Under the pieces are notes generated by a model. The model had not been told where the DNA came from. It saw only the letters and a program-made list of their open reading frames with translations, and ran no database searches. A stretch of DNA of 42,350 nucleotides from CAZWEZ01 sp964632795 (GTDB lineage Bacteria; Pseudomonadota; Alphaproteobacteria; Rhodospirillales; 2-02-FULL-58-16): NCBI GenBank assembly GCA_964632795.1, contig CAZWEZ010000024.1, positions 1 to 42,350 on the forward strand, given 5' to 3'. Shown in pieces: positions 1 to 8,062 of this stretch; positions within the stretch are counted from its first letter, which is position 1; each line of letters starts with the position of its first letter. The position numbers and the translations under genes were made by a program.

Positions 1-109
1 GGGTGAACTCGGGAAGCCGTCGTATGGGTACCATATGTTAGATTCTATCCACTAGATGCCAGACCGGCCGAAATCTGATATCTGACGTCTGTCCTCTGAC
101 GTCGGTCAC

Positions 110-186
110 GGGCCCGTAGCTCAACTGGTTAGAGCCGGCCGCTCATAACGGTCTGGTTGCAGGTTCGAGTCCTGCCGGGCCCACCA
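110..186 (+). tRNA. tRNA with CAT anticodon (tRNA-Ile2 or elongator tRNA-Met)
   Basis: The sequence folds as a complete 77-nt cloverleaf with an encoded CCA. The acceptor stem GGGCCCG pairs with CGGGCCC, the D stem is GCTC/GAGC, the anticodon stem GGCCG/CGGTC carries loop CTCATAA, and the T stem is GCAGG/CCTGC. The anticodon is CAT, which can be elongator Met or the lysidine-modified Ile2. The GGGCCC acceptor favours Ile2, but this is not decisive. The 3' part of the gene is the attachment site of the island to the right. Confidence 0.93.
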
Positions 187-187
187 C
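140..187 (+). repeat. attL: 48-bp direct repeat in the tRNA 3' half
   Basis: Positions 140-187 are identical over 48 bp to 40105-40152. The repeat starts in the anticodon stem and ends just after the encoded CCA, which is the classic position for a tyrosine-integrase core site. Only this copy has a tRNA 5' half, so the intact tRNA is retained at the left end of a 40-kb integrated element. Confidence 0.93.
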
Positions 188-231
188 TATTTCAACGGGT
201 TAACAGATACCACAGTTTGCCATTGTAGCCC

Positions 232-271
232 GTAAGTGCACTGTAAGTGCAACAAATCCGCTTGCACTTAC
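232..271 (+). repeat. Left arm-type integrase binding repeats
   Basis: The 9-mer GTAAGTGCA occurs at 232-240 and 243-251, and its reverse complement at 263-271. The same 9-mer, including the tandem pair with the same 2-bp spacer, recurs beside the integrase gene at 39931-39975. Repeats near both ends of an element are typical of arm sites bound by the integrase N-terminal domain. The binding role is inferred. The rest of 187-548 holds no gene that I can support. Confidence 0.7.
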
Positions 272-399
272 CCTCACTATGGTGCCTAAATGGGTGGTCT
301 CGATGATAAAGAAGGTTGTCTGTTAGGCTGTGTGTTGATCGTGGTTACGTGGGTCTCAACAAGGCGGCGGAGCATCCGGCATCCTATCAAACCATCAGG

Positions 400-444
400 C
401 TCATAACCTGAAGGTCGTAGGTTCGAATCCTACCCCCGTAACCA
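400..444 (+). repeat. tRNA-fMet 3' fragment (att of an older, nested element)
   Basis: From the anticodon loop CTCATAA through the T arm and acceptor to CCA, this matches the 3' half of an alphaproteobacterial initiator tRNA. It matches 3568-3612 over 45 bp with two mismatches. Upstream (about 346-399) there is only weak tRNA resemblance. TACGTGG at 346-352 could pair with most of the 3' acceptor strand, but the total span of 99 nt is too long and the D arm is not convincing, so I do not call a functional tRNA. Confidence 0.8.
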
Positions 445-548
445 ATAAAATCAAGGGGTTAAGCGAAATCTTGACCCCTTGATTCGTTCCAAAACACCCT
501 TACACAGTCCTTACACATTTTGCACAGTTTTGCCCGAGGCACCCGGCC

Positions 549-794
549 ATGGCGACTCAAACGATTTTCGGCGGCAAGGTCCACCTCTACAAACGCCCGA
601 ATAGCCGCTTCTGGCAATGCTCGGCCTATCTCGCCGGCCTCGACCGGCGCGTTGCCAAGAACTACCGCACCAGCGTCGAGATGATCGAAAAGCACTATGC
701 GGCCCATCTCAAGGACATGATAGACACGTCACTGGTCAATGTTCGCAGGGAGCGGCGGCAGCGCATCGAAAAACTCAAAAAAGAGGACAAATGA
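549..794 (+). pseudogene. Tyrosine integrase remnant with internal deletion
   Basis: The 81-codon frame joins the two ends of a normally much longer integrase. Residues 1 to about 36 (GGKVHLYKRPNSRFWQCS) are the N-terminus of a known family of alphaproteobacterial integrases. From about residue 37 (KNYRTSVEMIEKHYAAHL) it is the extreme C-terminus, including the presumed catalytic tyrosine of box II. The middle, with the catalytic Arg and His-x-x-Arg, is missing, so it cannot recombine DNA. It lies just downstream of the tRNA-fMet-like fragment, where the integrase of an fMet-targeting element would sit. The identification comes from family knowledge. The in-frame fusion is seen directly. Confidence 0.82.
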
Positions 795-803
795 GGCAAC
801 CAA

Positions 804-1847
804 TTGCAAGATGTCCACTCACCCGACCCGCCATCGGGCAATAGGGGAACCAGTTCGATCTGGCCGCCCCTCCCATCGGGGAGGCTTGATTGCTACGTCA
901 GCCTGTGGCAACTGGAACTGTGGCTACGGGAGCTTGTCTATCTCGAACTGAAATCCCGATACGGGACCGATTGGGCCAACTATCTTGTTGGCTTACGCCC
1001 CGGCCCGCAAAGAGCGGACTCGCGCCTGACCCATATGCCAACGCGCGAACGCGGTCCGCTCAGCTATCTGACGTTCGACGCTCTTATCAAAACCATCAGC
1101 AAGCATCGTCGCCTGTTCGCGCCGTACTTGCCCGTGCGCTCCGTTTGGGACGCCCGAATCGAGGAAGTGGCGCAAATCCGAAACCGCGTGGCGCACTTCC
1201 GGCAGGGACATGACGGCGACCTGGCTCGCGTCAGGCAGCATCTGGCAGACATCGACAACGGCATATGGACCTTTTGCACGTCGTACAACTATGCGCATCC
1301 CATTTACCCGCCCGAGCGCGAGAAGGTCGCCCGCCAGTTCATAGACCTCGATCCATTTCCCTGGGGACTTACAGGCGACGGGGCGCTGGCGCGCTTCGGC
1401 AGCGCCCCGCCCGACATGTTGATAAGCGTGACCATTGAGATGCTAAGACGGCCTTGGCTTAAAGCGCGATTGGCCGCTCAAATCGCGGGCAAATACGGAT
1501 ATCTCTATGACGTTCACATAGGCGCCCGGCAGAACCGGGCCTTCGACTACGCCAATCTTCTTTCCAACACGAAACGCCTGCATGAGCATTGTTGCCACAT
1601 ATTTCTGGACGCATATGCGGGCACCTTACGGCTGACTATCCCGTCCGTGCTTGGCGCAGCGGTTATTACCGACACAATCCACCGATTCGTCGAGATGGCC
1701 CGGCACGCTCTTAGGCCGTCGCACGCGCCCTTGCCCGGAGAGGACGTTGCTTCAGTAGTCCGGACCTGGCCCGAATACCTTCTCGGGCCGGACCATCCAT
1801 TCTCTTTCCTCGGACCGGACATGCCGTGCACCATGTTCGGCTCTTAG
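804..1847 (+). CDS. Unknown protein with HEPN-like RN-x3-H motif
   Basis: This 347-residue protein has no signal peptide and I do not recognise the family. Residues R126-N127 and H131 sit in an 'AQIRNRVAHF' context, like the catalytic or RNA-binding motif of HEPN-fold proteins found in toxin and abortive-infection systems. The frame opens with TTG at 804, only 9 nt after the stop of the integrase remnant. No strong ribosome site decides the start, and a later start is possible. It is cargo of the small fMet-bounded remnant element. An RNase or toxin role is only inferred. Confidence 0.65.
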   Translation: MQDVHSPDPPSGNRGTSSIWPPLPSGRLDCYVSLWQLELWLRELVYLELKSRYGTDWANYLVGLRPGPQRADSRLTHMPTRERGPLSYLTFDALIKTISKHRRLFAPYLPVRSVWDARIEEVAQIRNRVAHFRQGHDGDLARVRQHLADIDNGIWTFCTSYNYAHPIYPPEREKVARQFIDLDPFPWGLTGDGALARFGSAPPDMLISVTIEMLRRPWLKARLAAQIAGKYGYLYDVHIGARQNRAFDYANLLSNTKRLHEHCCHIFLDAYAGTLRLTIPSVLGAAVITDTIHRFVEMARHALRPSHAPLPGEDVASVVRTWPEYLLGPDHPFSFLGPDMPCTMFGS

Positions 1848-1916
1848 TAATTTTCTGTCGCAGCCATTCGGCCACGGATAACCTGCCGATTTATCGACGG
1901 GACTGCCGGGACCGGC

Positions 1917-2000
1917 GCTGTTCCCGCCCCGGCGCGCACCGGATGGAATATCCGGAACATCGAAAATTTTCAAAAGCAAGGGGGTGCCTGCCCTTTCCGC
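1917..2000 (+). repeat. Imperfect direct repeat, copy A
   Basis: This stretch of about 84 bp resembles 3332-3415. Shared islands include ACCGGATGGAA, ATCCGG and GGGGGTGCCTGCC. Copies A and B flank the two minus-strand genes at 2007-3216. The repeat lies in the gap between convergent genes (1848-2006), which otherwise holds nothing recognisable. It may be a small recombination or duplication footprint. Its function is unknown. Confidence 0.7.
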
Positions 2001-2006
2001 CGCCTT

Positions 2007-2732
2007 CTACTGGAACACCTTGAACACGTTCAGCAGCAGGATTTCAAGGTGGTGTGCCGACGTATTCGCGCCGATCTTCAATGAATTCGGGTGCCCGCAA
2101 CCGTTGCGTCTTTTAAGGCACGTCTTAAGCTCTTCCTTGACATTCTTGCCTATGATCGACAGGGCCGCGATCCGGTCGAGGAAATCCGCCTCGCCCATCT
2201 TGCCCAGATCGTCCGTCGTTTTCGCGTCCTTCCATTTTGCGTCCACGCGTTTTGCCTCGGCATTGAACGCCTTCAGATGCTTGCCCTGCACATGGTTGTG
2301 CAGAACATCGACCGCCGATAGCCAGGACATCACGATAGCCGAGCGGTAAAGTTCCGCCTCGTGACACCTGATCGCTTCCTCAACGAAGGCGCGGGTATCG
2401 GCACTCTTGATATTCGACAGTTCGGCCCGCAGATCGGTTGCGACCTGCACGGCTGCCGGGCTGATCTTTGTGACGCCAAGATTTCTCAGGTGCTGCCGTC
2501 CTGCGTCGGTGATTTCCCAGCCCTGCGGCGTCCTGATCGCCAGACCCTTGGATTTGCCCAATGCAGCCGACGGGTTCCACGCCGCAGGAATCCGTAACCC
2601 CGCATCCTTTGCCCGGTCCTTCATTTCCTTCACCTGGCATGGCGCATCGAACGTGGCAAGGATAAGCAGCAGCTTGTCCCGCTGCGACAGATCGCGGTGA
2701 AGCCACGTCTTCAGGTCAGTGCTGTCCAGCAA
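2007..2732 (-). CDS. Unknown protein, winged-helix-like N-terminus and HEPN-like C-terminus
   Basis: This 241-residue cytoplasmic protein has an N-terminal segment (about 18-90) that reads like a winged-helix domain, with helices followed by 'GWEITDAGRQHL', a common wHTH ending. The C-terminal half contains R209-N210 and H214 ('RRNGCGHPNS'), a HEPN-type RN-x3-H motif. The start overlaps the end of the upstream gene (2716-3216), so the two are probably co-translated. A conflict-related or nucleic-acid-binding role is plausible but inferred. The exact family is not recognised. Confidence 0.75.
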   Translation of the reverse strand: MLDSTDLKTWLHRDLSQRDKLLLILATFDAPCQVKEMKDRAKDAGLRIPAAWNPSAALGKSKGLAIRTPQGWEITDAGRQHLRNLGVTKISPAAVQVATDLRAELSNIKSADTRAFVEEAIRCHEAELYRSAIVMSWLSAVDVLHNHVQGKHLKAFNAEAKRVDAKWKDAKTTDDLGKMGEADFLDRIAALSIIGKNVKEELKTCLKRRNGCGHPNSLKIGANTSAHHLEILLLNVFKVFQ

Positions 2733-3216
2733 GCTTCGCCTCCAAAGACTGCCTCTCGCTGGCGGAGAGGGAATAATTATTCATTGCCACCTGATTCAGG
2801 CGTTTGCCTTTGACGAGCGTCTCCAGCGACTTCGACAAATTCGCCGACATGCTCGTTTTGTAATATGTCGTGGCCCCCTTCATCTCGTCGTTGATCTCCT
2901 TGCGCGTAAACTTGTCCTTGCCCTTGACCAGCGCCAGGTGAGCGGCAGCCGCGATTACCAGGTCCGAACCGGTGCTGACGCCAAGGTGTGCCGCGATGGT
3001 GTTTGTCGAGTGGTCGAACCCCCCAAGCGGGGCCGCCCGACCGGCACCGGCCTGGGCCGCTGGCTCAGCCGGAATCAGCTCCTTGTTCTCGGCATAGAGA
3101 GTCAGAGCCTTCTTGACCGTATTGAATAGCTCATCTTGCAAGAATGATTCCTTGCCTTCGTACTCGATCTCCAATCCCCCGATTTTTAAGCGGATTTTCG
3201 TGGTGCCGTTGCTCAT
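2716..3216 (-). CDS. Unknown protein, partner of the downstream HEPN-like gene
   Basis: About 166 residues if it starts at ATG 3216, which has GGGAGCG upstream; the frame also allows 3231. The N-terminus (KIRLKIGGLEIEYEG) is a beta-rich segment of a type I associate with small defence-linked proteins. It is followed by an Ala/Pro-rich linker and a helical C-terminal domain rich in Lys (about 95-160). There is no signal peptide. It overlaps the next gene by 17 bp, a two-gene operon. I cannot name the family. Confidence 0.7.
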   Translation of the reverse strand: MSNGTTKIRLKIGGLEIEYEGKESFLQDELFNTVKKALTLYAENKELIPAEPAAQAGAGRAAPLGGFDHSTNTIAAHLGVSTGSDLVIAAAAHLALVKGKDKFTRKEINDEMKGATTYYKTSMSANLSKSLETLVKGKRLNQVAMNNYSLSASERQSLEAKLAGQH

Positions 3217-3331
3217 TGCAAACGCTCCCATGATCTAGTAGGCGTATCCCCATCCGGGATTGCTTCTGCTAATAGGGCTTTTCCGTCAGCAATGCAAGCC
3301 CGTTGGCCAGCCGCTGAGGGCACCGGGAACA

Positions 3332-3415
3332 GTGTTGTTACCGCCTCGGCGCACACCGGATGGAACATCCGGGACATCGAGACTGACCAAAGGCGGGGGT
3401 GCCTGCCTTTTCCGC
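3332..3415 (+). repeat. Imperfect direct repeat, copy B
   Basis: This is the partner of 1917-2000, in the same orientation, upstream of the 2716-3216 gene. Together the copies bracket the two-gene unit. The remainder of 3217-3567 contains no gene that I can support. Confidence 0.7.
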
Positions 3416-3567
3416 TCTAAACTTGCCCGTCAAGCCGCGCGAGCACCTGTGCGGTCAGGGAAAGCGCGCTCCGCTCGCGCTCTTCGAAATCGAAGGTGGC
3501 CAGGAGAGTGCTGTAATGGCTCAGGCCGCGCTCGTTCCCATGCCATCGGCCTTCCGCCCGCTCCAGC

Positions 3568-3612
3568 CTCATAACCTGAAGGTCGTAGGTTCAAATCCTA
3601 CCCCCGCAACCA
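3568..3612 (+). repeat. tRNA-fMet 3' fragment, right copy
   Basis: This 45-bp sequence from anticodon loop to CCA ends in CCCCCGCAACCA, as in bacterial initiator tRNAs. No 5' half precedes it. With 400-444 it bounds a 3.2-kb segment. The strong terminator 27 bp further on resembles the natural downstream flank of a tRNA gene, so this side may be the original chromosome side of an earlier integration that was later carried along in the larger island. Confidence 0.8.
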
Positions 3613-3638
3613 CCCTTTTACCATGCAAAAACAATAAC

Positions 3639-3668
3639 ATAGCCCGCCTCGCGGCGGGCTATTTGTTT
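3639..3668 (+). terminator. Rho-independent terminator
   Basis: A perfect stem ATAGCCCGCC / GGCGGGCTAT with a TCGC tetraloop (3649-3652) runs into TTGTTT. It is placed downstream of the tRNA-fMet fragment and reads on the plus strand. It insulates the hsd operon from upstream transcription. Confidence 0.85.
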
Positions 3669-3830
3669 GCCAAACACGTCACCAACCGTTGCCTCAAAAA
3701 ACCTCTGAATCCCGGGCATTTCCAACCATTGCCGGGGATTCCGTGCAACACGGATGCAACATACCTACAGGTGGATGTTCCGGATTCGTCCGGCGCGTGG
3801 CAAGGCCCTCGATTCACTTTGCGAAATCGG

Positions 3831-3859
3831 TTGCAGTTGAATGCTTTTCGATGTGTACT
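3831..3859 (+). promoter_or_regulatory. Candidate promoter of the hsd operon
   Basis: TTGCAG, a 17-bp spacer and TGTACT lie 75 bp before the hsdM start, in a 266-bp gene-free stretch (3669-3934). The match to sigma-70 consensus is only moderate (3/6 and 4/6). A short perfect inverted repeat (TCCGTG-CAA-CACGGA, about 3740-3754) lies further upstream and could bind a regulator. Nothing else recognisable is in this gap. Confidence 0.3.
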
Positions 3860-3934
3860 GGGAGCAATAACTAAACCATCCATTGCACCGTGACGATAAC
3901 ATCTGCTACTTGTTCGGAGTTCAGGGAGGTAACC

Positions 3935-5521
3935 GTGGCCAGGAAAAAGAACAGAAAGGCCTCCGCCGAGAACCAGAATAATGGCGCCAACCTCGGTTTC
4001 GAGGACAAGATGTGGGCGGCGGCCGACAAGCTGCGCGGTTCCATGGACGCCAGCGAGTACAAGCACGTCGTCCTCGGGCTGATCTTCCTCAAGTACATCT
4101 CGGACGCCTTCGAGGCCAAGCACGCCGAACTGGAGGCCGACGACCTGAGCGATCCCGAGGACCCCGAGGAGTATCTTGCCGAGAACATCTTCTGGGTGCC
4201 CCCACAGGCTCGCTGGCGGCACCTCCAGCGGGCCGCCAAGCTGCCGACCATCGGCAAGACCATCGACGACGCCATGGTCGCCATCGAGGCCGACAACACG
4301 ACCCTCACCGGCGTCCTGCCCAAGGACTACGCCCGCCCGGCGCTCAACAAGCAGATGCTGGGCGAGGTGATCGACCTGATCGGCACCATCGGCCTGGGCG
4401 ATCCCCAGGCCCGCTCCAAGGACATCCTGGGCCGGGTCTACGAATACTTCCTGGGTAAGTTCGCCAACGCCGAGGGCAAGGGCGGGGGTGAGTTCTACAC
4501 CCCACGCTCGGTGGTCAACCTGCTGGTCGGGATGCTGGAACCGGGACGCAACCAGCGCGTCTACGACCCCTGTTGCGGCTCGGGCGGCATGTTCGTGCAG
4601 TCCGAAAAGTTCATCGAGGAGCACGGCGGACGCCTCGGCGACATCGCGATTTACGGCCAGGAGATGAACCACACCACCTGGCGGCTGGCCAAGATGAACA
4701 TGGCGGTACGCGGCATCGACGCCGACATCCGCTGGAACAACGACGGCAGCTTCCACGCCGACGAGTTCAAGGACCTGCGCGCCGACGCGATCCTCGCCAA
4801 TCCTCCCTTCAACGTCAGCGACTGGGGCGGCGAGCGGCTGCGCGACGACGTGCGCTGGGGCGCCTTCGGCATCCCACCGGCGGCCAACGCCAATTACGCC
4901 TGGCTGCTGCACATCCTCCACCACCTGTCGCCCAAGGGCACCGCCGGTGTGGTCCTGGCCAACGGCTCCATGTCTTCGAACCAGTCGGGTGAGGGCGACA
5001 TCCGCCGCGCCCTCATCGAGGCCGACATGGTCGATTGCATGATCGCCCTGCCCGGCCAGCTCTTCTACTCGACCCAAATTCCCGCCTGCCTGTGGTTCCT
5101 GGCCCGGAACAAGAAACCGAACGGCTTCCGTGACCGTCGCGGTGAGCTCCTGTTCATCGACGCCCGCAAGCTGGGCCACCTGGTGGACCGCAAACGGCGG
5201 GAACTGTCCGACGAAGACCTCGCCAATATCGCCGACACTTACCACGCTTGGCGGGGTGAAACAGAGGCCATAGGACGGCGTGGCGAATACGAGGATGTCT
5301 CCGGCTTCTGTAAGGCGGCAAGCTTGGAGGAAGTAGCCGTACATGGGCACGTCCTGACCCCCGGCCGCTTCGTCGGTGCCGAGATGGCGGAGGATGACGG
5401 CGTGCCTTTCGAGGAGAAGTTCGCAAAGCTCATGGTTACGCTGGAGGAGCAGTTTGAAGAAGGAGCACGGCTGGAGGTGGTGACCCGCGCGAGGCTAGGA
5501 GATTTTTTCGATGCTTCCTGA
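3935..5521 (+). CDS. hsdM: Type I restriction-modification DNA methyltransferase subunit HsdM
   Basis: HsdM transfers methyl from S-adenosylmethionine to adenine N6 in the recognition site, as part of the HsdM2S core. About 528 residues. The N-terminal helical domain has the usual 'MDASEYKHVVLGLIFLKYI' signature. The SAM motif DPCCGSGG lies at about 211-218 and the catalytic NPPF at about 289-292. I chose GTG 3935 because GGGAGGT precedes it by a few bases; a GTG at 3890 would add 15 unlikely residues. The gene overlaps hsdS by 11 bp and heads a six-gene operon. The length is normal for the family. Confidence 0.95.
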   Translation: MARKKNRKASAENQNNGANLGFEDKMWAAADKLRGSMDASEYKHVVLGLIFLKYISDAFEAKHAELEADDLSDPEDPEEYLAENIFWVPPQARWRHLQRAAKLPTIGKTIDDAMVAIEADNTTLTGVLPKDYARPALNKQMLGEVIDLIGTIGLGDPQARSKDILGRVYEYFLGKFANAEGKGGGEFYTPRSVVNLLVGMLEPGRNQRVYDPCCGSGGMFVQSEKFIEEHGGRLGDIAIYGQEMNHTTWRLAKMNMAVRGIDADIRWNNDGSFHADEFKDLRADAILANPPFNVSDWGGERLRDDVRWGAFGIPPAANANYAWLLHILHHLSPKGTAGVVLANGSMSSNQSGEGDIRRALIEADMVDCMIALPGQLFYSTQIPACLWFLARNKKPNGFRDRRGELLFIDARKLGHLVDRKRRELSDEDLANIADTYHAWRGETEAIGRRGEYEDVSGFCKAASLEEVAVHGHVLTPGRFVGAEMAEDDGVPFEEKFAKLMVTLEEQFEEGARLEVVTRARLGDFFDAS

Positions 5522-6794
5522 TGGGTGGACCCTGCAACCTCTCGGGAAACTGACCGAGAATTTCGACGCGTTAAGAAGGCCGGTCAAATCGGCCGACCGA
5601 TCACCCGGTCCATATCCATACTACGGCGCGTCCGGCGTGGTGGATTATGTTGATGATTATATTTTTGATGGAGAGCACTTGCTCATCGCTGAGGATGGCG
5701 AAAATCTCCGAACGCGACAAACACCCATTGCTTTCTTGGCACGTGGTCAGTTTTGGGTGAATAACCATGCACACATCGTTCGTGGCAACAGGAATGCGTT
5801 AACCCGTTATCTCAATTACGCGCTGACCGTCAAAGATATCTCGGGCTATTTGACCGGCTCAACGATGCCCAAATTGACCCAGGGCAACATGAACCGAATC
5901 GTCCTTTCAGCGCCTCCAATCCAAGAACAAGAAGCAATTGTCGAGACCATAAGTGTCCTCGACGACAAGATCGATCTGAACCGGCGGATGAACGAAACGC
6001 TGGAGGCGATGGCTCGGGCGTTGTTCAAGTCCTGGTTCGTCGATTTCGACCCCGTTCACGCCAAGGCCGAAGGCCGTCACCCCCCCCACATGGACACCGA
6101 AACGGCTGCGCTGTTTCCGGATGGGTTCAATGACGAGGGGCTGCCGGAGGGGTGGATACTATCGAAAATGGAGGATGTTGCCGCGCAAATTGCGATGGGA
6201 CCATTTGGTTCGAACATTAAAGTTTCAACGTTTGTCCCTGACGGTATTCCGATTATCAGCGGGCAACATCTAAATAGCATTTTGCTTGAAGATAACACTT
6301 ATAATTATATAACCGAAGAACACGCTAATAGCCTAAAGAGATCAAATGTAAAACGAGGAGATATTATATTCACTCACGCTGGAAATATCGGTCAGGTCTC
6401 CTTAGTTCCAGATGCGTCAAAGTATGATAGATATATCATATCGCAGCGGCAATTTTATCTGCGATGCAACATGAACAAAGTTTTGCCATCTTTTATACTT
6501 TATTTTTTCAAATCCCACACTGGTCAGCACAGGCTGCTAGCTAACACTTCATCAACGGGCGTTCCGTCAATTTCCCGGCCAGCTTCAAACCTAAAGCAGA
6601 TATCATTCTGTCTCCCAGATAAACCCGTCTTGTCGGCCTTTGATGATCTAGTTTGTGAGTTTCATAATAAAATAAGTGCCAATAGGCATGAAAACGAAAC
6701 CCTCACCGACCTGCGCAATACGCTGTTGCCCAAACTCATGTCCGGCGAAATCCGCGTTCGTGGTGCGGAGAAGGAAGTGGAGGCCGCGACATGA
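5511..6794 (+). CDS. hsdS: Type I restriction-modification specificity subunit HsdS
   Basis: This 427-residue DNA-recognition subunit sets the target of both methylation and cleavage. Two target-recognition domains (about 1-150 and 205-370) are each followed by a conserved helical spacer. The first spacer has 'LDDKIDLNRRMNETLEAMA' and 'LFKSWFVDFDP'. The second ends with 'LRNTLLPKLMSGEIRV', which is typical. TRD2 (roughly 6180-6690) is clearly more AT-rich than TRD1 and the neighbouring genes, as if exchanged from another source. It overlaps hsdM and, by 4 bp, the next gene. Confidence 0.94.
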   Translation: MLPDGWTLQPLGKLTENFDALRRPVKSADRSPGPYPYYGASGVVDYVDDYIFDGEHLLIAEDGENLRTRQTPIAFLARGQFWVNNHAHIVRGNRNALTRYLNYALTVKDISGYLTGSTMPKLTQGNMNRIVLSAPPIQEQEAIVETISVLDDKIDLNRRMNETLEAMARALFKSWFVDFDPVHAKAEGRHPPHMDTETAALFPDGFNDEGLPEGWILSKMEDVAAQIAMGPFGSNIKVSTFVPDGIPIISGQHLNSILLEDNTYNYITEEHANSLKRSNVKRGDIIFTHAGNIGQVSLVPDASKYDRYIISQRQFYLRCNMNKVLPSFILYFFKSHTGQHRLLANTSSTGVPSISRPASNLKQISFCLPDKPVLSAFDDLVCEFHNKISANRHENETLTDLRNTLLPKLMSGEIRVRGAEKEVEAAT

Positions 6795-7495
6795 CCGATG
6801 GCACTCCCGATTTCGTTCTTGAAGGAGTCCGCCGCATCTTGGAGGACTGGCCCGACTCAGGCCACCTGCGGGAACTCATTGAAACCACCGAAGCGGCAAT
6901 CCACGAAGGTTCGGACAAAGCCTTAGACGGTGCGAAATGTATCGTCGAGTGCGTGTGCAAAACCATCCTCTCTGAACATGGGCAGGCCTGTCCATCGGAC
7001 GCCTCACCCGCCAAGCTTGTGACATTGGCGGCTCGGACCGTGGGCCTGGACGTGGAAACCGTTGATACGGCGCTCCGGGATATCGCAAGCGGCCTGATCA
7101 CGGCGACACGGGGACTGTCCGAGCTGCGCAACAGCAATGGGCCTCTCGGGCACGGTCGCGATGTGGTGCATCAATCCGTCGGCCATCGCCACCGGACACT
7201 CGCCGCCGCCACCGCCGAAGCCATCGCCGTCATTCTTTACGAGGCCCATGCGGCACGCCCATTGAACCTTGGCCATACGCGCCGGGAATACAATGAAGAG
7301 GCTGATGAAAACGAACGCATGGACACCGCCGTATCGGTGAGCGTTGACGAAGACAACAACCATATCGTTATCAACGACTTCCTCACTTTCCGCCCAAGCC
7401 AGGTACTCTACGCCCTCGACCGGGGAGCATATGTAGATGTGCTCAGCGACCTGCCGGAGGAGGAACCTGAGGGCGAAGAGGAGGTTGCCGCGTGA
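6791..7495 (+). CDS. Abortive-infection family protein (Abi_C-like)
   Basis: This 234-residue protein has a C-terminal half resembling the Abi_C domain (abortive infection C-terminus). R113-N114 is followed by H121-G122-R123 and then an Ala-rich helix (about 135-150), the usual RN...HG...A-x-A pattern. An acidic tail (PEEEPEGEEEV) ends the protein. It overlaps hsdS and the next gene by 4 bp each, so it is translated with the R-M subunits. In known systems such proteins trigger dormancy or death on phage infection. That role here is inferred from family and context. Confidence 0.78.
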   Translation: MTDGTPDFVLEGVRRILEDWPDSGHLRELIETTEAAIHEGSDKALDGAKCIVECVCKTILSEHGQACPSDASPAKLVTLAARTVGLDVETVDTALRDIASGLITATRGLSELRNSNGPLGHGRDVVHQSVGHRHRTLAAATAEAIAVILYEAHAARPLNLGHTRREYNEEADENERMDTAVSVSVDEDNNHIVINDFLTFRPSQVLYALDRGAYVDVLSDLPEEEPEGEEEVAA

Positions 7496-8052
7496 CGGAA
7501 ACATCTCAAAGTTACCTTGAACTCCTCAGCTTCAAGAGCGCCGAGGAGGCTTATGAGGGGGTGAAGGAACTTGCCTCAAACCTGGACGATAACCAGCATC
7601 AAATCAGGTCCTGCATTTTCGATCTTCATGCCGCGGTTGAGGTCGAACTACGGCGAATCTTCTACCACACATTCAAAGCCCAACTGTTCCTTACGGACGA
7701 CGAGACAGAAAACAAAAAGACCCTGGAAAAATTCGACCGTATGATTGGACGCTTAGGGTTCATGGACATGTACCGCGTGTTGGAGCCGGTCTTGAACTCT
7801 TGGCCCTATCCGGACCTCCAATCCATTCGAGACATCAACGAGGCTCGCAACGTCGCGGCTCATGGAGATGGGGTCGAGAAGGTCTCGTATAAAGGGCGCA
7901 ATCCGTTCAGTGTTGCTGACTGTTTTGCTCAAATGTTTTTCGATGTTTGGGCGATCAAACAGTCCATAGCGAAATACTTCGACTGGGTGATCGAACGGCC
8001 GAAGGCCCAACTTCGTCGATACATCGATAAATACGGAACAAGTGAACTTTGA
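7492..8052 (+). CDS. HEPN-like protein of unknown function
   Basis: This 186-residue all-helical protein has the motif R119-N120-V-A-A-H124 ('NEARNVAAHGD'), characteristic of HEPN ribonuclease or RNA-binding folds. There is no signal peptide. It begins with GTG inside the end of the Abi_C-like gene (4-bp overlap), and the next gene starts 10 bp after its stop. The pairing of an Abi_C-type and a HEPN-type gene inside an hsd operon suggests an accessory defence module. RNA cleavage is not demonstrated by the sequence alone. Confidence 0.72.
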   Translation: MTETSQSYLELLSFKSAEEAYEGVKELASNLDDNQHQIRSCIFDLHAAVEVELRRIFYHTFKAQLFLTDDETENKKTLEKFDRMIGRLGFMDMYRVLEPVLNSWPYPDLQSIRDINEARNVAAHGDGVEKVSYKGRNPFSVADCFAQMFFDVWAIKQSIAKYFDWVIERPKAQLRRYIDKYGTSEL

Positions 8053-8062
8053 GAGGTGGCGA

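Noticed and set aside
346..444. Complete second tRNA (fMet) on the left
   Set aside because: The 3' half is good, but a 99-nt span, missing D arm and a mismatched acceptor make an intact tRNA unlikely.
3659..5350. Long open frame of 563 codons on the minus strand opposite hsdM
   Set aside because: It is antisense to a complete hsdM with SAM and NPPF motifs, and its translation is low-complexity Val/Gly/Glu-rich, typical of the complement of high-GC coding.
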